Assembly: GCA_016867395.1 (NCBI GenBank)
Contig: VGJS01000002.1
Span: 113,417-177,416 of the forward strand
DNA length: 64,000 nucleotides
Origin: Candidatus Handelsmanbacteria bacterium
GTDB taxonomy: Bacteria; Latescibacterota; UBA2968; UBA8231
Direction of reading: 5' to 3'
Shown here: one piece after another, positions 36,700 through 49,155 of the stretch
How positions within the stretch are numbered: position 1 is the stretch's first letter
Layout of the letters: every line of letters starts with the position of its first letter
Translations under genes and position numbers: made by a program
The notes under the pieces: generated by a model
Database searches by the model: none
Told to the model about the DNA's origin: nothing
What the model saw: only the letters and a program-made list of their open reading frames with translations

Positions 36700-37069
36700 C
36701 ACCGACGTGAACAACCTGCCGGTCAAACACCTGAGGCGGGCCATCGGGTATTACACCCAGGTCCTGGGGTTTGTGGTGGTGAGCCGAACCCCGAACCGGC
36801 GCCTACGCGGCTTTTCCAGGAGACTGGTGAGATGGATGGTCGTGTCTGGTTTGCTTTGCCCGCCCGCTGGTTGGTGCGCCTGGTATCGCCCTTGAGCGTT
36901 GGGGCCTGCCACGCGGCGGGGCAGTGGCCCCCACGGCGGCACCGGAGGTCCCTCGGGCCAGGCCCATCCCGGCACCATGCAGATCATCGAGCGGGTTTCG
37001 GCCCGCTACCGGGACCAACTGGGACTCAGCGCCCTGCCTTTCGCCGGCGAATTCCAGCGGCGTTACTGA
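36700..37069 (+). pseudogene. VOC-domain N-terminal remnant plus unidentified C-terminal remnant
   Basis: The 36700-36790 stretch encodes VNNLPVKHLRRAIGYYTQVL GFVVVSR-type sequence, the first beta-alpha-beta unit of a VOC/glyoxalase protein, without an upstream start and without the second half. After a frame change a different segment (36960-37069) reads TMQIIERVSARYRDQLGLS and ALPFAGEFQRRY, then TGA 37069; this looks like the C-terminus of another protein. No complete domain remains. Together with flanking remnants this makes 36.7-38.6 kb a graveyard of gene fragments. Confidence 0.5.
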
Positions 37070-37171
37070 AGTCTGGCCCGGGCGCCCAGGAGGCGGTTTG
37101 AGGTGCGGCGTCTCTGCCCTACCTTCCTGGGGAACCCCTTTGCCACCGATTGTTCCCCGCAACAAGGACAG

Positions 37172-37700
37172 GTGAGATGGAGCACCCCCGGCGCGCGCGT
37201 CGAATGGCTGGAAGCGGCCAAAGCCTGCGGCATGGTCCTGGTTTTCTACGGGCACTTCGTCGAATGGGTCTACGACCTGGGCAACCAGGAGGCCCTGGCC
37301 CAGCAGAAACTGATCTACGCCTTCCACATGCCCCTCTTCGTGGTGCTGGCCGGCTTCCTGGCCCGCTCCGCGCCCGAATTGCCCGGATTTGACGCATTCC
37401 TGAAACGGCAGGCTGCCTCGCGGCTCCTGCCGGTGGTGTTCTTCTCGTTACTGCTGATGCCCTTCTCCGCCCTATTTGACAGCGGCGGCTGGGAGCCCGA
37501 GCACCTCAAGGCCGAGTACGTCGATGACTGGCCCGATCTGGGGCGGCGGCTGAGTCCCCCGGCTGAAGGGGAACAGCCGGCGGCGCAGCGGCGGTTGTGG
37601 GAGGGACTGCCCGCCCCGGCCCAGGCCCTGTTTACCCGCGTGGCTGCCGGCGACAGCCTCGACCCGGCCGGCCGCGAGGCGGGGATGGGGGCCCTGAACG
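37172..37700 (+). pseudogene. 5' fragment of an acyltransferase-3 (OafA/YrhL-like) gene
   Basis: From GTG 37172 the frame reads RVEWLEAAKACGMVLVFYGH followed by FHMPLFVVLAGFLARS, the first two membrane helices of acyltransferase-3 proteins, including the conserved His in the FYGH position (family R..D...V.H region). A typical member has about 350 aa and ten helices; here only about 170 recognisable residues remain, and the frame runs on to 37843 through DNA that in another frame encodes the end of UvrA. The gene is truncated by the junction near 37.7 kb. Confidence 0.65.
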
Positions 37701-38254
37701 AGGTGCTGGGGCCCCCGAACTCTTTGCGGGGGCCGATCTGGCCGGGATCAATCTTTCTGGCCCGCAGCAGGAGCGGCTCGCCGCCGAGCCAGCGATGGGC
37801 CGCAAGATCGCGGTGCTCGTTGAATTGGGGCTGGGTTACCTGACCCTGGGCCAGTCGGCCACCACCCTGTCGGGCGGCGAGGCGCAGCGGATCAAGATCG
37901 CCGCGGAGTTGAGCAAGCTCCAGCGGGCAAAACACAGGTTGTACATCTTAGATGAACCCACCACCGGCCTGCACCTGGCCGACGTGCAGAAGCTGCTGGA
38001 GTGTCTGAGCCAACTGGTGGACGCCGGGCACACGGTGATCCTAATCGAGCACCACCTCGACGTGATCAAGACCGCCGACCACGTCATCGACCTAGGTTCC
38101 GAGGGCGGGCACGCCGGCGGTGAGGTGGTGGTGGCCGGCACCTCCGAGCAGGTGGCTGCCTGCCGGGCCTCGCACACCGGCCGCTTTCTCAAGGCGCGCC
38201 TGGCGGGCCAGGGGAAGGCCTGCCAATGGAAACCCTTTGACCCGGAGGAGAGCG
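37700..38254 (+). pseudogene. uvrA: 3' fragment of uvrA (excinuclease ABC subunit A)
   Basis: About 185 residues matching only the C-terminal ABC domain of Uvr[21 protein letters not shown] (signature), [20 protein letters not shown] (Walker B), and [20 protein letters not shown] (switch His and Asp-rich end), then a final [10 protein letters not shown]. The first 700 or so residues, including Walker A, the zinc-finger modules and the UvrB-binding region, are absent, and the preceding DNA belongs to an acyltransferase gene in another frame. It cannot be a working UvrA; an intact copy should exist elsewhere. The frame runs past the expected stop to 38409. Confidence 0.8.
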
Positions 38255-38633
38255 ATGCAGATTGGAGCCGTGGAGTTCTAGTACGGGGTGGGGGACATGG
38301 AGCGGGCCCTGGGGGTTTACCGCGACACCCTAGGCCTGGCTGTAGCCGCCAACTACGAGCGAGGGCCAGTGGATCGAGTTCGAGATCGGGGCGGCGACCC
38401 TGGCGCTGATCGGCCCGCCCCACGGCACCCCCTCCCGCCCCGGCATGCAGGGAGGCGGGGCGGTGGCCCTGGCCGTGGCGGACGTACAGGCCAGCCTGGA
38501 GGAAGTCAAGGCCAAGGGGGTGCCGGTGGTGTCCGGCCCCCACGACACCCCGGTCTGCCACATGGTGATGATCGCCGACCCGGACGGCAACGGCATCTGC
38601 CTGCACCAGCGCAAGGACGGCACGGCCGGCTGA
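38255..38633 (+). pseudogene. VOC/glyoxalase-family gene with nonsense codon and frameshift
   Basis: ATG 38255 (after GGAGGAG) begins MQIGAVEF, then TAG at 38279-38281, then in the same frame [20 protein letters not shown], the first VOC half. Near 38358 the frame shifts to [40 protein letters not shown] and IADPDGNGICLHQ, the second half, ending TGA 38633. All pieces are collinear, so one point mutation and one indel would restore a roughly 125-aa VOC protein. The family includes glyoxalases and dioxygenases; function unknown. Confidence 0.78.
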
Positions 38634-38643
38634 ACAAGAGGAG

Positions 38644-39543
38644 TCACCCCGAAACCCGCTCGGCCACCGCGCAGGAGGCCGGGGTCCCGTCGGCTTCCAC
38701 AAAGACCCGGCTATACTCTTCCTTGGTCAGGGCGCGGGTATGGACGCCGCGGTACTGGAACTGGAGGGCGCGCCGGCGCCGGGGGCTCCGGTTGGGCGGA
38801 GTCTGGTGCGGCAGCATCCCGGAAAAGAACATTCCCCCCCCGGCTTTGAGTTCAACCGGCACGCACTGGTCCAGGTCCAGCCGCCCTGCCGCGATCTGGC
38901 AGTCGATGCCGTGTACGTGTCTGAAGGCCCCGGCCCGGTGCCCGCCGGGGATGGCGTACATGCAGCCGTTCTCGGCGGTGGCGTCGTCGAGGGCGATCCA
39001 GGCGGTGGCCACCAGTTCCAAGGGCGCGTACACGAAGTAGGCGTTGTCCTGGTGCCAGGGCTTTTCCGAGCCGATGAAGGGCGGCTTGGAGAGGGCCATC
39101 TCCCCGAACAGTAGCGCCTGCTGCCCCAGCAGCGCCTCGATCACCCCTTTGATCCTGGGGTGCTGGACCAGCGCGGTGAAGAAGGGGTGCTCGCGGTGGT
39201 AGCCGTGTAACTTGCGCACCTTCAACTCAGCCTGGGCCGGGTCCAGGGCCAGGGGGTCAACCCCCGACTCAAAATGGACGAAGCAGGGGCTGCCGGGCGG
39301 CTGGATGCGCGGCCCGGAATAGTTTTGGGTGGCGTTAGCACCAGAGGAGATGACCTCAGCCTTTCCCTGGTGGGCCGCCTCGATGAGGCCCAAGGTCAGT
39401 TCGCTCAGGGCAGCCGCGGCTGCCTCAACCTCGGCTGGGTCGAGCACGCCTTCAAAGGCCAGGTACCCCTGCTCCTGGAACTGGGCCAGGTGGGCTGTGG
39501 TGATGGTCTCCAATACCGGTGCCTGCCGTTCCATTGTCTGCAT
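38644..39543 (-). CDS. PhyH-family Fe(II)/2-oxoglutarate dioxygenase
   Basis: A 299-aa PhyH-like protein. Ligands are H164-x-D166 (KPWHQDNAYFVY) and H246 (MLPHQTPPNRSPRRRRALQF). The TAENGCMYAIPGGH loop is typical. GAGGAGG just upstream supports ATG 39543. A degraded Gfo/Idh/MocA gene ends 12 bp upstream on the same strand, so they were probably co-transcribed; oxygenase plus NAD(P)-dependent sugar or inositol-type oxidoreductase would make a small catabolic unit. The gene converges on the VOC pseudogene with 10 bp between stops. Confidence 0.9.
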   Translation of the reverse strand: MQTMERQAPVLETITTAHLAQFQEQGYLAFEGVLDPAEVEAAAAALSELTLGLIEAAHQGKAEVISSGANATQNYSGPRIQPPGSPCFVHFESGVDPLALDPAQAELKVRKLHGYHREHPFFTALVQHPRIKGVIEALLGQQALLFGEMALSKPPFIGSEKPWHQDNAYFVYAPLELVATAWIALDDATAENGCMYAIPGGHRAGAFRHVHGIDCQIAAGRLDLDQCVPVELKAGGGMFFSGMLPHQTPPNRSPRRRRALQFQYRGVHTRALTKEEYSRVFVEADGTPASCAVAERVSG

Positions 39544-39554
39544 GGCGCCTCCTC

Positions 39555-39833
39555 TCAAATCCGGAACAGGTGATCCTCGATGGGCAGGGCGATCTAACGG
39601 CCGCTGGTGGCAGAGCGCAGGCCCGCCTCCATGATCTCCTGGGCGGCCCGGCCCAGGTCGGGGCTGCACAGGCCCTGGGGGTGCTTGCCTATGTGAATGC
39701 AGCGGGCAAAGTACTCCAAGGGATCGCGCTCCCCCCGGTGCAGGTCGTCGAGGGGCACGCGCTTCAGGCAACTCCACACATGGTCGTGGGCCAGGCCCAG
39801 GACCGCGACGCGCAATCTCTTGCGTGTAGCCAC
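39555..39833 (-). pseudogene. Gfo/Idh/MocA oxidoreductase with internal deletion
   Basis: From GTG 39833 the product starts LRVAVLGLAHDHVWSCL, the first strand and turn of a Rossmann fold, and joins within a few residues to the C-terminal end (PLEYFARCIHIGKHPQGLCS, DLGRAAQEIMEAGLRSATSG). About 280 residues of the normal protein are missing in frame. A TAG at 39594-39596 interrupts the end, and beyond it the same frame gives IALPIEDHLFRI before a native-looking TGA (39555-39557). It lies 12 bp upstream of the PhyH gene on the same strand. Confidence 0.75.
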
Positions 39834-39861
39834 CAGTCTTCCATCCTGGGAATGCACCCAG

Positions 39862-39900
39862 AAAAAATAAAAAAAGCCGGGTGGTGCGCCCACCGCCCGG
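39862..39900 (-). terminator. Intrinsic terminator of the peroxiredoxin gene
   Basis: On the minus strand CCGGGCGGTG, a short loop and CACCACCCGG (one G.U/mismatch) are followed by a T-rich run (plus-strand A-rich 39862-39875). Confidence 0.8.
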
Positions 39901-39921
39901 CCAGGTCCTGCCCCACCCCGG

Positions 39922-40557
39922 TCATTTGTTGGGCTGCGGGGTGACGCGCAGGTAGGGTTTGATCCTCTTGTAACCCTTGGGGAATTTCTGGTCCGCGTCG
40001 GCGTCCGAGACCGCGGGGGCGATGATGCAGTCCTCCCCGTCCTTCCAGTTGGCCGGGGTAGCCACGCTGTACTTGGCGGTGAGCTGGAGCGAGTCGATCA
40101 CCCGCAGCAACTCGTCGAAGTTGCGGCCGGTGGAGGCCGGGTAGGTCAGAGTCAGTTTGACCTTCTTGTCCGGGCCGATGACGAAGACCGAGCGCACCGT
40201 CAAGTTGTTGATGGCGTTGGGGTGGATCATGTCGTAGAGGGTGGCCACCTTCTTTTCGGGATCGGCGATGAGAGGGAAGTTGACGGTGGTCTGCTGGGTC
40301 TCGTTGATGTCCTTGATCCAGCCCTGGTGGGAGTCCACCGGGTCGACGCTCAGGCCGATGACCTTGACCTTCCGCTGGTCGAACTGGGGCTTGAGCTTGG
40401 CTACCGTGCCCAGCTCGGTGGTGCAGACCGGAGTGAAGTCGGCGGGGTGGGAGAAGAGCACGGCCCACTGGTCACCGATCCACTGGTGGAAGTTGATCTG
40501 GCCCTCGGTGGTCTGGGCGGTGAAATCCGGCGCTTCGTCGCCGAGGCGGATGGCCAT
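39922..40557 (-). CDS. Peroxiredoxin (Prx6/1-Cys-like)
   Basis: A 211-aa thiol peroxidase. The peroxidatic Cys is C45 in HPADFTPVCTTELGTVAKL; the long C-terminal extension with ATPANWKDGEDCIIAPAV (C177) marks the Prx6/archaeal-type group. SVFVIGPDKKVKLTLTYPAS and STGRNFDELLRVIDSLQL are conserved family segments. It reduces peroxides in the cytoplasm, with thioredoxin-like or unknown reductants. AAGGAGG supports ATG 40557. It has its own promoter (40600-40627) and terminator, hence is monocistronic. Confidence 0.94.
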   Translation of the reverse strand: MAIRLGDEAPDFTAQTTEGQINFHQWIGDQWAVLFSHPADFTPVCTTELGTVAKLKPQFDQRKVKVIGLSVDPVDSHQGWIKDINETQQTTVNFPLIADPEKKVATLYDMIHPNAINNLTVRSVFVIGPDKKVKLTLTYPASTGRNFDELLRVIDSLQLTAKYSVATPANWKDGEDCIIAPAVSDADADQKFPKGYKRIKPYLRVTPQPNK

Positions 40558-40599
40558 TGGGTACCTCCTTGGGGTTGGTGGGATGATCGGGATGTCCTT

Positions 40600-40627
40600 A
40601 ACCTATGCGACAAAGAAACAGTGTCAA
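40600..40627 (-). promoter_or_regulatory. Sigma70-type promoter for the peroxiredoxin gene
   Basis: On the minus strand TTGACA (40627-40622), a 16-nt spacer and TAGGTT (40605-40600), 43 nt before the ATG, in the 93-bp divergent region shared with the S1/P1 nuclease gene. Confidence 0.55.
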
Positions 40628-40650
40628 CCTGTATTCGATAGGAGAGCGCA

Positions 40651-41520
40651 ATGAGGGGAAAAGCGAGTTGGTGTCTAGGGCTGGCAGGGCTGGTGTTGCT
40701 GGCCGGCGGGGCTCCGGCCTGGGGCTGGTGGGCGGGGGGCCACGCCCTGATCACCAGGGCCGCGGTGCAGGCCTTGCCGGCGGAGGTGCCGAAGTTCTTC
40801 CGCCAGGGTGCCGAGGAGGCGGCCCTGCTGTCGCCGGAACCAGACGCGGAGCGCAACCCGGCCCTGGTCCACCTGCGCGCCGCTAGCCGGGGCGAGCATT
40901 TCCTCGACCTGGAGCTGTTGGGGGGAAGGCCCCTGCCGGCGCACCGCTACGAGTTTCTCAAGCTCTGCGCCGAGGCGGGCCAGGACCCCGCCCAGGTGGG
41001 GACCGCCCCGTACGCCATCGCCGAGTGGACCGAACGCCTGGCCCTGGCCTTTGCCCAGCACCGCCGCTGGCCCGAAAATGCCTTGGTGCAGGCCCAGTGC
41101 CTGGTCGCCGCCGGCCACCTGGCCCATTACGCTGGGGATCTATGCCAGCCTCTGCACGCTACCATCCACTTCGACGGGCGGGCCCTGGAAGGGGGCAGGT
41201 CCCCGCGCAGCGGCATCCACGAGAAGGTGGATGCCCTGCCCGAGAAGCTGCAACTGGAGCCCGCGGCCCTGGCCTATGGTTTGACCCCGGCGGCCACCGA
41301 CAGCCTGATGCCGGCGGTCCTGGCCCAGTTGCAGGCTAGCAACGCGCTGGTGGATTCGGTTTACGCGCTGGAGGGGGAGTTGGACAAGCTGGACTCGCCC
41401 AGGGTGCGGGCCTTTGCCGAGGAGCGGACCAGGGCCGCGGCGCTTTTCACCGCTTCCTTGTACCTGCGGGCCTGGGAGATGTCGGCGAAGGTCCAGCTGC
41501 CCGACTGGCTCAAACGCTGA
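40651..41520 (+). CDS. Secreted S1/P1-type nuclease / zinc-dependent phosphodiesterase
   Basis: A 289-aa secreted protein. The signal peptide ends GGAPA with cleavage predicted before W24, so the mature chain starts WGWWAGGH: N-terminal Trp and H31 are zinc ligands in S1/P1 nucleases and bacterial phospholipase C. Further ligand motifs are AGHLAHYAGDLCQPLHATIH and SGIHEKVD. The family cleaves single-stranded nucleic acid or phosphodiesters outside the cytoplasmic membrane. AGGAG upstream supports ATG 40651. It converges with the enolase-superfamily gene; the 3' ends overlap by about 11 bp. Confidence 0.87.
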   Translation: MRGKASWCLGLAGLVLLAGGAPAWGWWAGGHALITRAAVQALPAEVPKFFRQGAEEAALLSPEPDAERNPALVHLRAASRGEHFLDLELLGGRPLPAHRYEFLKLCAEAGQDPAQVGTAPYAIAEWTERLALAFAQHRRWPENALVQAQCLVAAGHLAHYAGDLCQPLHATIHFDGRALEGGRSPRSGIHEKVDALPEKLQLEPAALAYGLTPAATDSLMPAVLAQLQASNALVDSVYALEGELDKLDSPRVRAFAEERTRAAALFTASLYLRAWEMSAKVQLPDWLKR

Positions 41521-42627
41521 GGACAAAACCCCCATCCCGCCCAAAGAGGGACGGGTCCACGTCGAAACCCGCCCCAGGGGTGTCGGGGACCTGGAGTATC
41601 CCCTCGCGCAGTTCCCAGCCCTCCGCGATTAGGCCGGGCATCCGGGCGGGGGCGGCTTCGAGCAGGGCGTAGTTGGGGATGGAGGCGGCGAAGTGGGCGT
41701 GGTGGAAGCGCTCGATATAGCTGCCCCAGCAGTGGGGCGCACACCGGGCCGGCCCCTTTTCGAGGCGGGCGGCAGTGGCCCGCCACCAGCTGAGGCCCTC
41801 AAAGCGGAAATCGTGCTGCACCACGTCGATCAAACCCTCCTCCACCAGAGAAAAGAAGTAGGGCGGTGGCGCGAACTCCCCGTCGGCCACCAGTGTGGCA
41901 TAGCCCCGCTCTTTGATGAAGTGCTTCAGGGCCTGGTTCAGGGGGGGGTCCTCGGCAAAGGGCTCTCGAACCAGTAGATCCCCGCCCCGGCGCAGCCCTC
42001 CAGCAATTCGAGGGCGCTGTTAAGGGTATTGCCCATGTTGGCGTCGATGAGCACCTTGGCTTGGGGACCGGCGGCCTGGCGCACGGCCTCTACCACCAGG
42101 ATGTCCCGGGCCAGGCCCTGGGCCGGGGGCATCCAGCGGGCGCCCCGGCCCACCTTGACCTTGAAGTTGCGGTACCCGTGCTTCTGGCCGCTCTGGACCT
42201 CCTCTGCAAAGATCTGGCGGGTCCGGGCCTCGTCGGCGTTCAGGTCGTCGATGTAGATCGACCCGTCGTAGGTCTCCACCTCGCGGCTGCCGCGCGCCCC
42301 CAGGAGGCGGTACAGGGGCAGGCCCAGCAGCCGGGCCGCCAGGTCCCACAGGGGCAGGTCCACGGGCCGGCCCTCCTCCAGCGCCCCCTCGGGGAGCCGG
42401 AACAACTCGCCCAGAGTGCGCCCTAACAGCCCTTGGGCCTGGCCCCGGTCCAGGCGGGCCCAGCCGATGCACCAGCCGCCCCCGGAGGTGTGGAGGCGGA
42501 CCACCGGATCGTGCAATTCCGGGCCGTGGGTGGGGATGCGGGCGTTGTAGCCGATGCTGCGGGGGCGGCGGCCCTGCAACACGGTCTGCGCGATGCGGAC
42601 AATGCGCTCGCGGTAGATCTCCTCCAT
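41510..42627 (-). pseudogene. Enolase-superfamily (mandelate racemase-like) gene with one frameshift
   Basis: ATG 42627 has GGAG spaced 8 nt upstream; ATG 42633 is too close to it. The N-terminal capping domain is followed by FKVKVGRG (KxK catalytic lysines), LIDANMGNTLNSALELL (metal Asp) and YWFES; then the frame breaks near 41965, where a single base added would give the family WFEEPFAEDPPLNQAL. The other frame continues with ADGEFAPPPYFFSL (metal Glu), VVQHDFRFEGLSWW and ends TGA 41510. All catalytic motifs are present, so this is a one-base lesion or a sequencing error. Likely a sugar-acid dehydratase or racemase. Its start is coupled to the upstream hydrolase. Confidence 0.8.
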
Positions 42628-42629
42628 GC

Positions 42630-43694
42630 TCATCTCTCCGTATCCTGCTCACTATCCTTCCAATGCGCTTCTGCCTCCCTCCAGGCCCGGACCAGCTCGG
42701 CGCGGCAGCGGGCGGGCTCCTCGAAGAAGGGGAAGTGGGCGGACTCCTCAAACCACACCAGGCGCTTGAAAGGGGCTTCGAGCCGCTGGAAGTAGGCTGC
42801 CGCCAGGGGTGCGGGGGTGGTATAGTCGCGCCGGCCCAAAAAGAAAAAGACCGGGATCTCCAGCCGGGTCAGGGCCAGGTCGAGGGGACCCTCCACGGCG
42901 TCGTACTGCATCCGGGCGGCCACCTCCTGGGCCCCGCGTTTGACATTGAAGACATCGGCCAGGCTGTACTCCGGGGCCCGCGTCCCGGTCCAAAGCAAAG
43001 GCCAGAAGCTTTGGGAACCGTATAACTCGGCGCCGTAGCGGAAGAGGTCATCCTCCCGGATATCGGGGGGGATCAGTTCCAAGCGCCGCAGCAGGGAGGT
43101 GTCGTCGTGGGCGGCAACCCCGCGCAGGAAGGCGGCCTGGGCCTGACGATTGGCCGCCGCGTCCCCGGCCAACTGCCCCATCCCCACGTAAGCGGCGTAG
43201 TATTCGGGGTGTTCGGCAGCGGCCAGCATTCCCAGGTAGGTGCCCCAGGAATGGCCCACCAGGAAGATCCGCTCCTGGTCGAAGCGCTCCCGCAGGTGGC
43301 GGGTAAGCGCGTAGGTGTCCGCCAGGGTCTGCCGCACGCTCAACTCCCCCGCCAATCCCGCCTCGTAGGACTTGCCGGCCCCGCGCCGGTCCCAGTGGAC
43401 CACCACAAAATTCTCTTCGAGGGGGCGCTGCCAGGCGTGGGCCAGGTACATGGCCGGCATGCCCGGTCCCCCGTGCAGGAAGAGCAACACGGGTTTTCGC
43501 TGGTCGCCGCCCCGGATCAGCACTCACTGGCGGGCGCCGTTGAGGTCCACCTCCTCCAGCGAGGCGACACTGTGGGTTCCAGGGATGGGCGGGGTCTGGC
43601 CGCGGCTCCACGTGAGATACAGGGCGCCGGCGCCGAGGGCGAGGAGCAGGAAGGCGAAAAGGCCGGCCAGGGTGTAGCGGATAGGGCGCTACAT
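42630..43694 (-). pseudogene. Alpha/beta hydrolase (prolyl aminopeptidase-like), membrane-anchored, with two nonsense codons
   Basis: The hydrolase core from 43523 is intact: PVLLFLHGGPGMPAMYLAHA (oxyanion HGGPG), HWDRRGAGKS, and FLVGHSWGTYLGML with the nucleophile Ser, plus a C-terminal EESAHFPFFEEP His. Upstream in the same frame lies a membrane anchor (RYTLAGLFAFLLLALGAGAL) and VASLEEVDLNGARQ, then TGA (43526-43524) where Trp is expected. At the 5' end ATG 43694 is followed directly by TAG (43691-43689). A GTG at 43523 could give an unanchored core of 297 aa, so partial function is possible. Its 3' end is coupled to the enolase-superfamily gene. Confidence 0.78.
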
Positions 43695-43825
43695 AGGATG
43701 AAATGGATAAGAAAAAGGGGAGGGTTGGTAAAGTGCAGGGGGACTGCACATGGACCACCGCTTAACACTGTTAAGGCCCCAGGGTAGGGTTCAGGGAGGA
43801 GCTAGACCCTTTCCGGGAGGTGACT

Positions 43826-44566
43826 ATGCAACCCTGGTACACCCGTGCGCTCAGGGCCAATGATCCGGCGCTGCGGGCCGAGGTGGCGCAGGCGGTGTTG
43901 GAACAGCGAGGCCCTCGACCCCAGGACCGCGTGGGCTGCGTGATCGAGTTCTGGCGCGACCGGCAACGCCTGTGTGGGGTGGTTCGGCCGGCCCCTTATG
44001 GCCGGCGGGTCCTGTGGGTGCCCGACCAGGAAGGCAGGGAGGGCTGGGTGCGCGGGCGCAAGGTGGTGGATGTCTCGGCGGTAAAACTGGCGGAAAGGAC
44101 GCGGCAGGATAAGGTGCAGCACCTGCGCCGGATCGACGGCCAGCGGGAGGCGCTCAAAGCGCAGATCGACGTGTCCACCTTGTGGGAGATCGCCTCCGAG
44201 TCCGGGCAGGAGGCGTGAACCCTCGACGAGTTGGCGGCCCTCTACTTTGCAGAGCAGCCGGGCCGCGACGGCCGGGCTGCCCTGGCCCGGTCCCTGGAGG
44301 AGGGGCGGTGGTTCAGCCGGCGGGAGAGCGGGTTCTCGGCGCTGGCCGGCGGTATTGGGGGCTGAAGTACCTGGAGGGGCTGGTAGGGCAGCAGGTAGAG
44401 GAGTCCTCGAAAGGCTCTCGGCCGGGTACCTGATCGAGTTGGGGGGTTGCCAGGTGCGCACCTTTCTGCCGGGGGGCCGGCAGCGGCACGGGGAACCGGG
44501 GGAGAGGCTGTGGGTGGAGATTGTCCAGGTCTCGGCGCGGCGCGATCCCCTGCTCTTGCGCCAGGT

Positions 44567-44570
<4 letters not shown>
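43826..44570 (+). pseudogene. RNB-family ribonuclease (RNase II/R-like) lacking its catalytic core
   Basis: ATG 43826 follows GGGAGG. The first 130 residues resemble the N-terminal RNA-binding part of RNase II-like proteins (GCVIEFWRDRQRLCGVV; LKAQIDVSTLWEIASES). TGA at 44216-44218 sits where Trp fits, and the same frame continues TLDELAALYFAEQPGRDGRA, typical of the region before the RNB domain. Next, in shifted frames, come YWGLKYLEGLVGQQV and YLIELGGCQVRTFLPGGRQ, EIVQVSARRDPLLLRQV, the C-terminal S1-like end of the same family. The roughly 300-aa RNB catalytic domain is absent. The final TAG shares a CTAG palindrome with the metH stop. Confidence 0.68.
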
Positions 44571-48235
<3,665 letters not shown>

Positions 48236-48244
48236 GACTTTTAA

Positions 48245-48273
48245 GCTAAGGGGAAGGGGTATAAATGTCAATA
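48245..48273 (-). promoter_or_regulatory. Putative metH promoter
   Basis: On the minus strand TTGACA (48273-48268), a 17-nt spacer and TAGCTT (48250-48245), ending only 9 nt before ATG 48235. If used, the mRNA would be nearly leaderless, consistent with the missing SD and leaving no room for a riboswitch. Confidence 0.45.
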
Positions 48274-48450
48274 TCCAGATTTATTGATATAGTATAGCGG
48301 TCGTCACGGGTGGAAATCTGCGGGGTTTTTCAGAAAACTGAGAGCGGCGGGCGGGACGAGGGGGTGGCTGACGAATGGGCAAAGTCTTGCAGAACAACAG
48401 CATCGCGCCGGCCCCCGGGCCTGGCACGAGGATTGCAAAAAGGGAGGGTG

Positions 48451-49023
48451 ATGGCTTCATTCACCCATCCAAGGAGGAATTCAGCTAGGAGGGTTTTCGC
48501 TATCCTGGGCCTGGCGGCCCTGGCCTTCGGGGCCGGTTGCGCCGAAAGGGAGAGCGCCGCGCCCACCGCCCTGGAACCAGCGGGCAAGTTGGTCGTCTCC
48601 AAAGGCAAGGCCGGCGGCCACAAAGGCCGGCCCCGACAGCCGGAGCGCCCCGGCGCCGGGCTGCTGAAGATGGATCAGTTGCGCTTCGATCAGCCCCTGG
48701 CGGTAGAACGCAACAGCGACAAGGTGCATCTGCAACTGGAGGAGATCCAGGATTCGCGCTGCCCCGATGGGGTCGCCTGCATCTGGGAGGGCGAGGCCGA
48801 GGCCACCATCCTGGCCTGGGACGACGACGAGAAGATGCAGCACCGCTTCACCCTCACCCTGGGCGATCCCAAGGAAAGCCGGGGGCGCACCGGCAAACAC
48901 ACCATCGTGTTGTTCAACGTCAACCCCTATCCGCGCGCCGGGCAGCCCACGGCCCGCGAGGACTACGCGGTGGTGCTGGGGATAGTCGCCACGGCCGAGG
49001 AAGGGGAGATCATCACCTACTAA
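48451..49023 (+). CDS. Putative lipoprotein of unknown function
   Basis: A 190-aa protein. GGGAGG precedes ATG 48451. A signal sequence ends LAFGAGC with Cys at residue 30, a relaxed lipobox (Gly instead of Leu at -3), so lipid attachment is probable but not certain. After a basic linker (KGKAGGHKGRPRQPE) a beta-rich domain follows with RCPDGVACIWEGEAEATILA, a Cys pair motif (CPxGVxCxWxGEA) seen in small uncharacterised envelope lipoproteins; the two cysteines could form a disulfide. A hairpin and terminator follow. Function unknown. Confidence 0.78.
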   Translation: MASFTHPRRNSARRVFAILGLAALAFGAGCAERESAAPTALEPAGKLVVSKGKAGGHKGRPRQPERPGAGLLKMDQLRFDQPLAVERNSDKVHLQLEEIQDSRCPDGVACIWEGEAEATILAWDDDEKMQHRFTLTLGDPKESRGRTGKHTIVLFNVNPYPRAGQPTAREDYAVVLGIVATAEEGEIITY

Positions 49024-49032
49024 CCAGCACTT

Positions 49033-49054
49033 GCAGTGTTTGACGCAACACTGC
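49033..49054. other. 8-bp perfect hairpin
   Basis: GCAGTGTT (49033-49040) and AACACTGC (49047-49054) flank a 6-nt loop, 10 bp after the lipoprotein stop and just before the GC-rich terminator. It may protect the mRNA 3' end; no T-run follows it. Confidence 0.5.
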
Positions 49055-49064
49055 CGGTGCATGG

Positions 49065-49101
49065 GGCCCCGGAGAAGGCGCTCCGGGGCCTTGCTGTTTT
49101 T
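49065..49101 (+). terminator. Intrinsic terminator after the lipoprotein gene
   Basis: Perfect 10-bp stem GGCCCCGGAG / CTCCGGGGCC with a 6-nt loop, followed by a short T-rich tract ending 49101. Confidence 0.75.
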
Positions 49102-49155
49102 AGGGCCGGGTCCGTTCTTTGACGGCGAATCCCCCTCTACAGAAAGGAATGGAAG

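Noticed and set aside
26016..38633. Insertion sequence or integron as cause of the gene fragments
   Set aside because: No transposase, integrase, terminal repeats or target duplications could be found around any of the remnants.
48236..48450. SAM or cobalamin riboswitch upstream of metH
   Set aside because: Only a short, AT-rich stretch precedes metH and a promoter-like sequence ends 9 nt before the start; no conserved riboswitch boxes are visible.
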